DNA of 64,000 bases from Desulfomonile tiedjei (GTDB lineage Bacteria; Desulfobacterota; Desulfomonilia; Desulfomonilales; Desulfomonilaceae): contig JACRDG010000096.1 in NCBI GenBank assembly GCA_016218715.1, positions 1 through 64,000 on the forward strand. Reading direction: 5' to 3'. Under the pieces are notes generated by a model. That model saw nothing but the letters and a program-made list of their open reading frames with translations, had not been told where the DNA came from and did not search any database. Below, one piece after another: positions 43,889-53,092 of this stretch. Made by a program: the position numbers and the translations under genes. The first letter of the stretch is position 1; each line of letters begins with the position of its first letter.

Positions 43889-45193
43889 TCATGCCACGTC
43901 TACGAGCATTCGCAACGGGTCTTCGAGGAGTTCCTTGACGTGGTTGATGAACCGTCCGGAATCAGCTCCGTCGAGGACCCGATGATCGAAGGAAAGGGTC
44001 AGCGGCATCATGGTCCGGACCACCACGTGATCGTCCCGTACCACCGGCCTCTTGGTCGCGCGCATTGAGGCGAGGATCGCGACCTGGGGGTGCAGGATGA
44101 TCGGAGTGGCCCATGTCCCGCCGATGGCCCCGACATTGGTTATGGTAAAGGTCCCGCCGCGGAGGTCCTCCAGGTCGATGGTGCGATCGCGGGCTTTCTT
44201 GCTAAGTTCCTGCAGGTCCGCGGCGATTTCGAGGATCGACTTTCGGTCCACATCTCGTACTACCGGCACCATGAGCCCCGCTTCGGTGTCGGTGGCAATG
44301 CCGATATTTATATAGTCCTTGAAGACCAGTTCTCCGGTCTCCTCATCCAGGGAAGAGTTGACCATCGGATGCTTCTTCAGGCCGGCCGCGGCAGCCTTGG
44401 CGAGGAATGACAGAATCGTGAGCTTGATGCCTCGGCTCTCCGCGAGAGAGCGTTCCCGCGCGACCACCTGGAGCAGTTCCGTAACGTCGGCCTCGTCAAA
44501 ATGCGCCACATGAGGGATGGTCGAGACCGATCGAGCCATGACCTCCGCAATGCGTTTGCGCACCCCTTTGAGAGGCACCCGCCGCGTCGGGCCGTACTTT
44601 TCGAAATCGAACCCCGCTGTTGCCGGGGCCTGGACTGCAGCGGCTGTCGGAGCTTTCGGCGGTGCGGACGGAACGCGACTCACTGCCTGCCGCACGTCCT
44701 CGTCGGTAATGCGGCCGTGAGGTCCGCTCCCTTTCACGATGTTGATATCGACGCCCAGTTCGCGCGCGAGGCGGCGAGTATGGGGGGTTGCCATGACCCT
44801 TTCGGCGGGGGCGGTCTCAGCCGGTGGAGCTTCGGCGGTGGGCTTCTCGGTCTTCTCCACGGCTCGGGGCCTTTCCGCAGGCCGTTTCTCGGGCTTTTCA
44901 GGCTTCTCGGTCGCAGGCTTTTCGCGCTGCTCGGTCTTTTCTTCAGCCGCTTTGGCCTCGGTCTCGATGACGAGGAGAGCATCGCCGACATTCACCGTAT
45001 CACCCGGCTCGTGCGGGATCTCCGCGACGGTCCCGGCGAAAGGGGAGGGGAGTTCGACCACCGCCTTATCGGTTTCAATGCGCACGACATTCTGGTCTGC
45101 TTTGACACTGTCTCCCACGTTGACGAGGTATTCGACGATCTCGGCTTGCGCTATGCCTTCTCCCACGTCCGGGAGCCTGAATACTTCTCTCAT
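43889..45193 (-). CDS. pdhC: Dihydrolipoamide acetyltransferase (E2)
   Basis: This 434-residue core subunit has one N-terminal lipoyl domain with the lysine in ETDKAVVELPSPFAG. A Glu/Lys/Pro/Ala-rich linker covers about 85-125. The E1/E3-binding domain (ATPHTRRLARELGVDI ... GPHGRITDEDV) comes next. The catalytic domain ends with SFDHRVLDGADSGRFI, which has the HxxxDG active site. It forms the acetyl-CoA-producing core of the pyruvate dehydrogenase complex with the neighbouring genes. A branched-chain oxoacid E2 is the alternative. Confidence 0.93.
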   Translation of the reverse strand: MREVFRLPDVGEGIAQAEIVEYLVNVGDSVKADQNVVRIETDKAVVELPSPFAGTVAEIPHEPGDTVNVGDALLVIETEAKAAEEKTEQREKPATEKPEKPEKRPAERPRAVEKTEKPTAEAPPAETAPAERVMATPHTRRLARELGVDINIVKGSGPHGRITDEDVRQAVSRVPSAPPKAPTAAAVQAPATAGFDFEKYGPTRRVPLKGVRKRIAEVMARSVSTIPHVAHFDEADVTELLQVVARERSLAESRGIKLTILSFLAKAAAAGLKKHPMVNSSLDEETGELVFKDYINIGIATDTEAGLMVPVVRDVDRKSILEIAADLQELSKKARDRTIDLEDLRGGTFTITNVGAIGGTWATPIILHPQVAILASMRATKRPVVRDDHVVVRTMMPLTLSFDHRVLDGADSGRFINHVKELLEDPLRMLVDVA

Positions 45194-45207
45194 GTGCCTG
45201 TCCCCCT

Positions 45208-46185
45208 CTAGAATTGCATGGTATCGTGGATTGCCCTAACCACTCGATCCGAATCCGGATAATTGTATTCCTCGAGCCTTGCCAGGGGTGGAACCACGTC
45301 AAATCCGGTGACGCGTTTGATCGGCGCCAGCAATGACAAGAGGCATCGTTCGGCGACCAGTGCGGCAATTTCCGCGCCGACCCCGAAGGAGCGCGGGGCC
45401 TCATGAACGATGATGAGACGTCCGGTCTTGGTCACCGATTTCGTGATCGCAGCGATGTCGAAGGGCCACACGGTGCGGAGATCGACGATCTCAGCATCAA
45501 CCCCCTCACCCGCGACGTGCTGGGCCGCGCGTTCGCAGACCGAAACCATCCCTCCATAGGTGACGAGGGTGATGTCCTTGCCTTCCTTCACCATTCGCGC
45601 TTCACCGAGGGGAATCCGGTACTCCCCTTCCGGCACCTCTTCTTTGAAGAGGCGGTACAAGCGTTTGGGTTCCAGAAAAACGACCGGGTCCGGGTCTTCG
45701 ACGGAAGCAGTGAGCAGCCCTTTTGCTTCCGCCGGGGTTGAAGGGATTACGACCTTCATTCCCGGCAGATGACAGAATAATGCCTCGGGCGCGTCGGAAT
45801 GGTGCTCCAGCGCGCGAACTCCGGCCCCGTAGGGTGCCCTGATAACGAGGGGGACGCCGTACAACCCCTGTGACCGCCGTCGCAGCCGGGACGCGTGACT
45901 GTATACCTGATCGAAGGCCTTGAACATGAAACCCTCGAACTGAATCTCCGCAATGGGTCGCATTCCATAGACGGCCATTCCTATGGCCGCGCCGACGATG
46001 CCACTCTCCGCGAGCGGGGTGTCGATGACCCGATCGGGGCCGAATTTATCGAGCAGGCCGACCGTGGCCCGAAAAACCCCACCGTCGACGCCCACGTCTT
46101 CGCCCATGATCACGATCCTGTCGTCCTTGGCCATCAGTTCATGCAACGTCGTATTGATCGCGTCCACCATTGATAATCGCGCCAT
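45208..46185 (-). CDS. pdhB: Pyruvate dehydrogenase E1 component, beta subunit
   Basis: This thiamin-diphosphate enzyme subunit of 325 residues has the family start DAINTTLHELMAKDDRIVIMGEDVG. It has PLAESGIVGAAIGMAVYGMRPIAE and YGAGVRALEHHSDAPEALF, where the His pair contacts substrate, and the late ADVVPPLARLEEY-type end. It pairs with the upstream alpha subunit. Branched-chain 2-oxo acid dehydrogenase is the closest alternative, but with lipB and lpd in the same operon the pyruvate role is most likely. Confidence 0.92.
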   Translation of the reverse strand: MARLSMVDAINTTLHELMAKDDRIVIMGEDVGVDGGVFRATVGLLDKFGPDRVIDTPLAESGIVGAAIGMAVYGMRPIAEIQFEGFMFKAFDQVYSHASRLRRRSQGLYGVPLVIRAPYGAGVRALEHHSDAPEALFCHLPGMKVVIPSTPAEAKGLLTASVEDPDPVVFLEPKRLYRLFKEEVPEGEYRIPLGEARMVKEGKDITLVTYGGMVSVCERAAQHVAGEGVDAEIVDLRTVWPFDIAAITKSVTKTGRLIIVHEAPRSFGVGAEIAALVAERCLLSLLAPIKRVTGFDVVPPLARLEEYNYPDSDRVVRAIHDTMQF

Positions 46186-46307
46186 AGTTCACCTCTGTAT
46201 CCGTTCATCCGGTTCGAGGCGGCGCTGCAGCGTCACCCGGAGGTGACGGCAGTCAGCACGCTCTTCCGCGTTTGTCGTTGTTTCCTCGCAGCCCATGATC
46301 CACGATC

Positions 46308-47381
46308 CTACTTCTCGGCATCGCCGACCTGCTGGAGCAACTCTTCGCGCTCTTCACGAAGATGCCAGGGCAGTTCCGCGTACGTATGCTCGAAAATCTG
46401 CTCGGGCGGCGGATGCGGGGCACCCTCGTACTCCTTGACGCACTGCTCCACTTCCGCAGTGAGTTCCTCTATCAGGCCCTTTTCCTTCTGGTCATCCCAG
46501 CCGTGCTCTGCGGACAGGTATTTTCGAAGCCGGTCGATCGGGTCCTTCCCCTGCCAGGGAGCGAGCATCTCCTTCGTCCGGTACCGGCTCGCGTCGTCCG
46601 CTGTGGTGTGGTCGTCCATCCGGTACGTGACCAGTTCCACCAGTGCGGGGCGGTAGTCGGACCGGGCAACGTCGAGGAGCTTCTTCACCGTCGAATAGAC
46701 GGCGATGATGTCGTTGCCGTCCACGCGGGCCCCTCTGATTCCGTATGCGCACGCTTTCTCTGCCAGGGTTTCGGACGCGGTCTGCTTCTCCACCGGCACA
46801 GAAATCGCCCAGTGATTGTTCTGAATCGCGAACACCACAGGGAGCTTGAAGACTCCGGCGAAGTTGAGTGCCTCGTGGAAATCCCCCTGTGAGGTCGACC
46901 CATCACCGGAGCTGGACATCACCGCTATGCGCTCACCGCGAATCTTGGCCCCCCACGCGATCCCCGCGGCATGGAGCAGGTGGGAGCCGACGGTGATGCA
47001 GACCGGCATGACCCGAGAACCCTCCAGCGGCCTTGCTCCCCGTTCATCTCCGCCCCAGTACCGGTAGAGTTCCTCGGGGCGAATCCCTCGGGCGAACATG
47101 GCCCCGTACTCGCGGAACGAGGGGCAGAACCAGTCTTCAGGGCCAAGGGCCAGCCCCATTCCCACGTTGGACGCCTCCTGGCCCCGGACCGATGCGAGGG
47201 TTCCCATGCGGCCCTGGCGTTGAAGGCTGAGGGCCTTGGAGTTCCACAGGCGCGTGAAATTCATGAGGCGGTACATCTCGAGCATGTCCGACTCCTTGAT
47301 CGCCTTCAGGGCGGATTTGTCCACGATGCGTCCGTCGGGGTCCATCACCTGAATAAGATCCTTGTTTGACTCTTCTTTCAT
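46308..47381 (-). CDS. pdhA: Pyruvate dehydrogenase E1 component, alpha subunit
   Basis: This 357-residue protein has the thiamin-diphosphate motif GDGSTSQGDFHEALNFAGVFKLP ... QNNHWAIS and the phosphorylation-loop region YRMDDHTTADDASRYR. Start ATG 47381 overlaps the lipB stop as ATGA, so the two are coupled. The frame remains open far upstream to 47648 in an out-of-frame overlap with lipB, which I reject. A gap of 122 bp to pdhB holds no obvious terminator. Confidence 0.94.
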   Translation of the reverse strand: MKEESNKDLIQVMDPDGRIVDKSALKAIKESDMLEMYRLMNFTRLWNSKALSLQRQGRMGTLASVRGQEASNVGMGLALGPEDWFCPSFREYGAMFARGIRPEELYRYWGGDERGARPLEGSRVMPVCITVGSHLLHAAGIAWGAKIRGERIAVMSSSGDGSTSQGDFHEALNFAGVFKLPVVFAIQNNHWAISVPVEKQTASETLAEKACAYGIRGARVDGNDIIAVYSTVKKLLDVARSDYRPALVELVTYRMDDHTTADDASRYRTKEMLAPWQGKDPIDRLRKYLSAEHGWDDQKEKGLIEELTAEVEQCVKEYEGAPHPPPEQIFEHTYAELPWHLREEREELLQQVGDAEK

Positions 47382-48157
47382 GGTCTTGCCATCCCTCTTT
47401 CTTGCCCCGGAAGTTCTGGGGCTTGTAACGCTTCCAGGATCTGTGCGGGCATGACGCTCGTCGTTCGGTGAAACACTGAGCGGAAGCTTTCTCTGATCGC
47501 CTCGACCACCGAGTCTCTTGCCGGCGCGTCCCCGAGCAGTTCTTCCAGGGTAGCCAACCGGGCCCCTTCGATGCCGCAGGGTCTCACATAGCGTGACGCG
47601 GAATGGTCTCCTTCGAGATTGACTGCGAAACCGAAGCTCGTCATCCATTGACTGATGCGAACTCCCATTGAGACCACCTTCTTGCCGTCAACCCACAATC
47701 CCACGTGGGCCGGGGTGTCGCGCCGGCGAACGGCTGCGAGCCCGAATCTCTCCAGGGTTTTGATGCACACTTCCTCAAGACGGTGCATGTACGCCGGGAT
47801 ATCCCGCTCCCCCGGCTCCAGGGCCATAACCGGGTAACAGACCACCTGCCCCGGCCAGTGATAGGTGATCCCCCCGCCGCGCACCGATCGTACGAGGCGG
47901 ATTCCTTCGGCTTCGAGGCGTTCCGGGCTGACGAGCAGGTCCTTGGGTCGGCTGGTATCGCGGTCTTTGAGGCCGAGTGAAACGGTGTGAGGATGTGCGA
48001 GAAAAAGCAGAAGATCCGGTGTTTCTTTCCCGGCTATCAAAGCGTGAGCGGTAGTCATGAGCCGCTCGGCCACAGGAACCTCGACGACGCCCAGATCGGT
48101 GCACAGGCAACCATTGTGGTTTGGTCGAGCGTCCGAGGTCGACTCCGGCATCTGCAT
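47378..48157 (-). CDS. lipB: Octanoyl-[acyl-carrier-protein]:protein octanoyltransferase LipB
   Basis: This enzyme of about 259 residues transfers octanoate from ACP to lipoyl domains, the first step of lipoate synthesis. It has the RGGGITYHWPGQVVCYPV motif (family RGGxxTxHGPGQ), the catalytic Lys/Cys region ARRRDTPAHVGLWVDGKKV, and GFAVNLEGD with SRYVRPCGIEG. ATG 48157 follows AAAGGGGGT. ATG 48151 and a GTG at 48181 are alternatives. It is the first gene of the pyruvate dehydrogenase operon, supplying the cofactor for pdhC and probably the H-protein-like carrier at 8.2 kb. Confidence 0.93.
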   Translation of the reverse strand: MQMPESTSDARPNHNGCLCTDLGVVEVPVAERLMTTAHALIAGKETPDLLLFLAHPHTVSLGLKDRDTSRPKDLLVSPERLEAEGIRLVRSVRGGGITYHWPGQVVCYPVMALEPGERDIPAYMHRLEEVCIKTLERFGLAAVRRRDTPAHVGLWVDGKKVVSMGVRISQWMTSFGFAVNLEGDHSASRYVRPCGIEGARLATLEELLGDAPARDSVVEAIRESFRSVFHRTTSVMPAQILEALQAPELPGQERGMARP

Positions 48158-48438
48158 TACCCCCTTTATGTAACCCGACACGACAGGAGTCTCTTCAGTT
48201 CCCTCGCATCAAGGTCAATATTCCGATCTTTAGAATACTCACTCGGCCCCAAAAGGTAAAGGCGGCCAGTCGACAGTAATGACCTTGACGCGACGAAGGG
48301 CCAGGGGGGCCCGTAGCAATTGGCAAAAATAGTATTCGATTGGACGGACGCGGTTGTGGAGGGAACTGGCAGCCGGTAGACACGGCCTCCCCGGGACGAT
48401 GGGTCCCGGCGAGGTGGTGAATTCAGCCGAGATCTATT
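48158..48438. other. Spacer between the redox cluster and lipB
   Basis: 281 bases with no gene. Both flanking genes are on the minus strand, so it carries the end of the redox cluster and the lipB promoter. CACGGCCTCCCCGGGACGATGGGTCCCGGCGAGGTGG near 48379-48416 contains an imperfect inverted repeat (CCCCGGGAC/GTCCCGGCG) that may be a terminator, but it has no T-run. Confidence 0.4.
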
Positions 48439-50739
48439 CTAGGCTTTCTTCACCTTGACCGTCCCGTGGGCGGAGATCAAGGCAGCAGCGTTGATCCCCG
48501 CTGCAGGGGTTTTATCCGGGGGAGCGATCCGGCCGTCGATATCCTGAGGGGCTGCGCCGGCCTGGCTGTACCCAAAGCCTCGCGCCAGCGCCACCACGCC
48601 CGGTCTGATCCCCGGCATGACATGCGCCCGGCAGGGTACCTGGACTTTGCCGTCCACGGTTGCCACCGTGACCGCATCCCGTTGCTTTATTCCCAGTTTT
48701 CGGGCATCCACGGTATTGATGATGAGCCGGTTCTCCGGAAGCACTTCCAGCAACCAACGGTTGATACCTGCCCTCGGTCCGCGGTGGAACGGGAGATTGT
48801 ACGTGGTCAGGAGGAATTCTCCCTCAACGATTCCGGCTGACTGGGGCGCCTCGGCGGCTTTGGCCGACAGCTTCCAGGAGGCCATGACCTGCGGTTTCTT
48901 CTTGGCGGTTCCGCTGAATTCCGTCGCGGACGGGAAATAGCCCCCGCGCTGGAGGACCCGTTCACGGTCGGTCGCTGAAACCGACACAGGGAACCCGGCC
49001 TTCTGCATCCCTTCCAGCACTGCGAGGGCGAGTGGCCCGTAGTAGTCCCACGCGGTCTTCAGATTGCCGGCCGGTCCCATTCCTTTTTCGCCGAACCCTG
49101 GCAGGTCGAGGTTCACAGCGAGATCCGCGAGGATCTCTTCCATGGGCCGGATTTCCCGCAGAATCGGGAAGTACTCTCCCGAACGGGGGTCGATCTCGCC
49201 CACGACAGGCCGGCGGAATCCCACTCCCGGCGCGGTCACTGAAGGCGGGAAGCTGCACACATCCCATCGTTCGAGGTACGTGGTATCAGGAAGGATATAA
49301 TCCGCGTACACGCTGGTTTCGGTGATCTGCCGGTCGATGGCCACGAAGAGAGGGTTCTCCTGCCGATTCTTCAGCGCCGCGGGGGTTGCTTCCGGGTCGT
49401 CGTACACCGGGTCCGCTTCCCAGGCAATCAGGGCCTTGCCGCGGAGATCCGTGGTCGGCGGCGTCTCTTTGTACTGGAGCTGACCCATGATCCTGGTGTA
49501 CGCGCCTTCGAGGAAGCGGTCGTCTCTGGAGGTCAGTCCACCCGATCCGGGGACCGAGCCGACCATGAGATTGAGCCTCAGGATGGTCGCTGCGGTTTCC
49601 ACACCATTCGGTTGAGCCAGAATTCCTCGTCCCGGAAACACGGCGGCCTTTTCTCCCGCATTAGCCAGCATATCGGCCAGGGACGCGATGCGCTCCTCGG
49701 GCACGCCGCATTCCTGCGCATAATCCGCGGTGGAACGAGCCATGAGCGACTGCTGGAAGGCTCGATCCGGAATGCCTGGAATCGCGGGGTGGCGGTCGAG
49801 CAGGGCCCTCATGATCCCCAGTGCCAAGCTCAGGTCCTTTCCCGGGATGACAGGGACCCACAAATCTGCGCGTGAAGCTGAGGTCGAGAGCCGGGGATCC
49901 ACCACTGCCCACTTGAGGCACGGTCCAACCACGCGTGCATCCGCGATCTCCCGCACCACCGACACCAGCGGAATGCCGGAATCGATCGGCGCGTCTCCGA
50001 AACTGATCACGAGGCTCGCGGTGCGGTAATCGGGCGACACAGGCCCGGTTCCAGGGCCGAACGCGGCTACCGAGGCCAATCGGGCCAAATCTTCCAGCCG
50101 GGCCTCTCGGTCCCGAACGAGGACCGCTCCGGGAAAGGCGGCCATGAAACGCTTGATAAACGTCATGGCGCCCCAATCCACGCGTCCTGCGAGGAATCGC
50201 AGGCCTTCCCCCGATTCCTTCAGGTTATGGAGGCCCGAGACGTTCCCTTCGCCGAAGAGATCGCCGCCCTGAACGATCTCTGCCATAGCCTGCTTCCAAG
50301 AGATTGCCTTCCACTTGCCGGAGCCCCTCGCACCCACACGCTTGAGCGGTCTCGCGACGCGGAAGGGATCGTACAGGGTCTGGATACCGCTGCCGCCAAT
50401 GGCGCAGACGCTGGCACCGTGCTTTACCGCTTCGGCCGGCAGAGTTTGGAACGGTAAGGGTGAAGCCGTCGAAATGGGATGGTACGGATTGCCGCCGATC
50501 TTCACGAGCGTCCCGCTGGCGATCCGGCAGCAGATACCGCAGTTGCCCGGGCAAAGGCCACAGACAGAATAGAGGTTGCTCAGGCCCGGCAAGGTCTCGA
50601 CCGGGTCCACAGCCGGGGCGCCCTGGATGTACTCCGGCACCGCAGGAGGCTCTCCAAGAAACGTGCATCCGGCAAAAAGGGATGCTCCTCCCATCAAGGA
50701 GGCGAGGCGAATAAATTCTCGTCGGGTGATACGGGTCAT
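48439..50739 (-). CDS. Tat-exported molybdopterin-oxidoreductase-fold protein, possibly without metal ligand
   Basis: This 766-residue protein has a Tat signal (TRREFIRLASLMGGASLFAGC). The N-terminal Fe-S site has four cysteines (CGLCPGNC plus C in GASVCAIGG). NPYHPIST and PFRVARPLKRVGARGSGKW resemble the TtrA/Qrc group, and GGDLFGEGNV is shared with TtrA. The C-terminal domain (YNLPFHRGPRAGINRWLLEVLPE) is the dinucleotide-binding fold. In the region where family members place the Mo-ligand Cys, Sec or Ser (after FMAAFPGAVLVRD), I see no such residue. It is much shorter than TtrA (about 1000 residues). It forms a CISM-type trio with the two genes upstream. Confidence 0.8.
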   Translation of the reverse strand: MTRITRREFIRLASLMGGASLFAGCTFLGEPPAVPEYIQGAPAVDPVETLPGLSNLYSVCGLCPGNCGICCRIASGTLVKIGGNPYHPISTASPLPFQTLPAEAVKHGASVCAIGGSGIQTLYDPFRVARPLKRVGARGSGKWKAISWKQAMAEIVQGGDLFGEGNVSGLHNLKESGEGLRFLAGRVDWGAMTFIKRFMAAFPGAVLVRDREARLEDLARLASVAAFGPGTGPVSPDYRTASLVISFGDAPIDSGIPLVSVVREIADARVVGPCLKWAVVDPRLSTSASRADLWVPVIPGKDLSLALGIMRALLDRHPAIPGIPDRAFQQSLMARSTADYAQECGVPEERIASLADMLANAGEKAAVFPGRGILAQPNGVETAATILRLNLMVGSVPGSGGLTSRDDRFLEGAYTRIMGQLQYKETPPTTDLRGKALIAWEADPVYDDPEATPAALKNRQENPLFVAIDRQITETSVYADYILPDTTYLERWDVCSFPPSVTAPGVGFRRPVVGEIDPRSGEYFPILREIRPMEEILADLAVNLDLPGFGEKGMGPAGNLKTAWDYYGPLALAVLEGMQKAGFPVSVSATDRERVLQRGGYFPSATEFSGTAKKKPQVMASWKLSAKAAEAPQSAGIVEGEFLLTTYNLPFHRGPRAGINRWLLEVLPENRLIINTVDARKLGIKQRDAVTVATVDGKVQVPCRAHVMPGIRPGVVALARGFGYSQAGAAPQDIDGRIAPPDKTPAAGINAAALISAHGTVKVKKA

Positions 50740-50763
50740 CTTTTCCCCAGTACCAGGATTCTG

Positions 50764-51654
50764 TCAGCTCAATGGAATCTCATAACCGATGAAGACGACG
50801 GAGTATCTCATGAGAAATACCCCTCCGATAATCAGGAGCGATGCTATGCAGAGCCACACTTTCTGTTCTCTGGTCCGCGGCAAGAGCAGCAACACGAGCG
50901 GCACGAGCATACCGAGCACGAGTTCTCCCCACACATAGAGCTTCTCGTGAAAAGCCACCATGATGGACGCGTAACCGTCCGCTGTGGAAACGAGCAACGT
51001 CAACCAGAAACTGACATTCCAGAACAGGTCGGTCAGAATTATCCCGATCATCATCAGGCGGAGGCTCTTGTACAGGTCCGTCTCGAGCTTCTCCTTACGG
51101 AACCGATCCATGAGCAGCGCGACGACGAGGAGAAGCGCTATGCCCGAGAGCAACGCCGAGGTGAGAAAATATCCCGGCATCAGGGCCGAATGCCACCACG
51201 CGCGGGCTCGTACCAGAGCGAAGGCAAACCCCGTGTACGCGTGGACAGCTATGGCCAGAGGCACGGTAATCGCGCCCAGCACGCGCGTCACGTCATCGCT
51301 CTTGACGAAGATGAAATAGATATAGATCAGGTTCGCAATGGGATAGAGCGTGAGCAGCCAGGAACCGAACGAAAGCGCGGACATTCGGTTGAAGTACTCG
51401 GGAACCAGCGTGTGCCAGAATCGAGTAGGCTGATGCAGGTCGAGGATCAGGCACGCCGGAGCGAGGAGCAACAACCCGAAAGAAATGATCGCTGCCGGCA
51501 GAGCCATCGGCTTGAAGCGTTTAATCCGAAATACCGTCGACAGGGTCGAGAGGATGAAGGATCCGGCTGAGAGGCCCGTAAAATAGAAATAGAGCGGGAT
51601 GTAAATCCTCCAGGGGATCTCGTGAGGCACATTGTAGAGTACGGCAGCGTCCAT
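50764..51654 (-). CDS. NrfD/PsrC-like quinone-interacting membrane subunit
   Basis: This 296-residue protein has eight predicted membrane helices (FYFTGLSAGSFILSTLST, SFGLLLLAPACLILDL, WLLTLYPIANLIYIYF and later ones). The N-terminal IPWRIYIPLYFYFTGLSAGS is typical of NrfD. This family exchanges electrons with menaquinone in the PSR, Ttr, Qrc and ACIII complexes. It stops 24 bp before the Mo-fold gene and starts 6 bp after the ferredoxin gene, so the trio is one operon. Confidence 0.92.
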   Translation of the reverse strand: MDAAVLYNVPHEIPWRIYIPLYFYFTGLSAGSFILSTLSTVFRIKRFKPMALPAAIISFGLLLLAPACLILDLHQPTRFWHTLVPEYFNRMSALSFGSWLLTLYPIANLIYIYFIFVKSDDVTRVLGAITVPLAIAVHAYTGFAFALVRARAWWHSALMPGYFLTSALLSGIALLLVVALLMDRFRKEKLETDLYKSLRLMMIGIILTDLFWNVSFWLTLLVSTADGYASIMVAFHEKLYVWGELVLGMLVPLVLLLLPRTREQKVWLCIASLLIIGGVFLMRYSVVFIGYEIPLS

Positions 51655-51660
51655 CGGCCT

Positions 51661-52362
51661 CTATTTTCCTCTTTTCCAGTAGGACTCGGACGGGCTCGGG
51701 ATATGCTGATGGTATTCCAGGATTCCCTCGGTGAAATCCTCGGAGTACTGGATTCTCCCCATCAACGCATAATCGGGCTGGATGTAGAACACCTTCGGTT
51801 TCGTCCCGAGTTCGGGTTTGATGACGACGGCCCCTGCAGAAGCGAGCCGCTTGGATATCTCGGAAGACGGATCGTCCATATCTCCAAACACGAGAGCGCG
51901 GGATATGCACGCTTCAACGCACGCGGGCTGCAGCCCTTGTTCGACCCGGGCCGAACAGAAATCGCATTTGTCGGCGGTGTGGCGCACGGGGTGAATGAAC
52001 CTCGCGTCGTACGGGCACGCGCCGATACACATCCCGCACCCGATGCACTTCCCGTAATACATCACGACTACACCGTCTTCTTCGCGGCGCACGGTGGCCT
52101 GCACCGGACAGACCTGCACGCACGGCGGCTCGTCGCAGTGGTTGCAGAGCCTCCGGAGAAAGAAGTTCCCCACATCGGGGTACGTCCCCTTTTGCAGGCC
52201 TTTGACCCACGAGCGCCAAAAGCCGAGCGGCACGTTGTTCTCGCTCTTGCAAGCGATGGAACAGCTATGGCACCCCGCGCATCGGCGCTGATCCACGAGC
52301 ATTGCGAGCCGTTTCTTTTTCGGACGCGGCTGCTGGCCTTCTGGTGTGGAAGTTGTGCTCAT
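51661..52362 (-). CDS. Four-cluster ferredoxin subunit (TtrB/PsrB/DmsB-like)
   Basis: This 233-residue protein carries four cluster motifs: CAGCHSCSIACKSEN, CNHCDEPPCVQVCP, CIGCGMCIGACP and CDFCSARVEQGLQPACVEAC. It passes electrons between the NrfD-like subunit and the Mo-fold subunit. ATG 52362 was chosen; the open frame to 52452 runs into a family C palindrome. No own Tat signal is visible, so export, if any, would be by piggy-back on the Mo-fold subunit. KPKVFYIQPDYALMGRIQYS near the C-terminus is specific to this group. Confidence 0.92.
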   Translation of the reverse strand: MSTTSTPEGQQPRPKKKRLAMLVDQRRCAGCHSCSIACKSENNVPLGFWRSWVKGLQKGTYPDVGNFFLRRLCNHCDEPPCVQVCPVQATVRREEDGVVVMYYGKCIGCGMCIGACPYDARFIHPVRHTADKCDFCSARVEQGLQPACVEACISRALVFGDMDDPSSEISKRLASAGAVVIKPELGTKPKVFYIQPDYALMGRIQYSEDFTEGILEYHQHIPSPSESYWKRGK

Positions 52363-52385
52363 TGAGTAACTCGTTCCCTGCCTTA

Positions 52386-52520
52386 GTACCAGTTTTCGGA
52401 AATACGGTCGCGGATTTAGGTTTCTTGGTGGGACAGGCATCTTGCCTGTCACTTCTTAATGGACAGGCAAGATGCCTGTCCCACCATGCTTCCCGAAATG
52501 CGTCACCGCATTTGCGCCAT
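52386..52520. repeat. Family C palindromic element inside the redox cluster
   Basis: The left end AGTACCAGTTTTCGGAAATACGG matches other C elements. The inner arms are GGTGGGACAGGCATCTTGCC and GGCAAGATGCCTGTCCCACC, separated by TGTCACTTCTTAATGGACA. The right end is CACCGCATTTGCG. It lies between the c7-like cytochrome gene and the ferredoxin gene and could terminate or attenuate read-through. Confidence 0.85.
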
Positions 52521-52543
52521 TGAATGCTAAACCCCGTACGGCC

Positions 52544-53083
52544 TCAGTAGGCACGATGGCACTTCAGGCACTCCATTCTGCTGAAAGACTCTTTCCCGTC
52601 GTGACAGCTCCCCGTTGCGCACGTCGCGCAGGCTCTCGGAACGTCGTACGTCACCAGGAGGGTCCCGTCTTCGCGGCCTGAACCGGGGACGTACAGGGTC
52701 GAGGCTTCCAGGCCGATGCGTACTTTTCGCGGCGGTGAATCCCGCAACGCGGCCAGTACGTAGGTACCGTACTTCTGGGTCGCGAAGAGCTTATCGTGGC
52801 ACGTCTTGCAGTCCTTGTATTTGCCAGCCTGGAACGACATGTGCGCGTAGTGGCTGAACGCCACCGGACCCGGTGAACCGACCGCTTCAAAGGTGACGGT
52901 TCCTCCTCCGAACACGGAGGAGAGCGCGAGAATGGCAAACAGGGCCGCTCCCGCGACGAGGACGACGATGACGATCCCCCATGCAGTTGCCTGAACCCGC
53001 CAGTAAGGGGAGGGGTTCCGCAGCTCCAGAACATAGTCCCTGATCGCGGAAAAAGTGCTTCTATTCACAGGCTGACCGATCAT
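52544..53083 (-). CDS. Membrane-anchored triheme c7-like cytochrome
   Basis: This 179-residue protein has one N-terminal membrane helix (WGIVIVVLVAGAALFAILAL at about 35-55) and a periplasmic domain of the c7/c3 type. The domain has FSHYAHMSF as distal histidines and haem sites CKTCH, CATGSCH (CX4CH spacing) and CLKCH. It probably takes electrons to or from the flavoprotein complex or soluble cytochromes. It starts 9 bp after the flavoprotein stop. Confidence 0.88.
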   Translation of the reverse strand: MIGQPVNRSTFSAIRDYVLELRNPSPYWRVQATAWGIVIVVLVAGAALFAILALSSVFGGGTVTFEAVGSPGPVAFSHYAHMSFQAGKYKDCKTCHDKLFATQKYGTYVLAALRDSPPRKVRIGLEASTLYVPGSGREDGTLLVTYDVPRACATCATGSCHDGKESFSRMECLKCHRAY

Positions 53084-53092
53084 GACGGAACC

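Noticed and set aside
47382-47648. Extended start of pdhA
   Set aside because: It would lie out of frame inside lipB; the ATGA junction at 47378-47381 gives the family-typical N-terminus.
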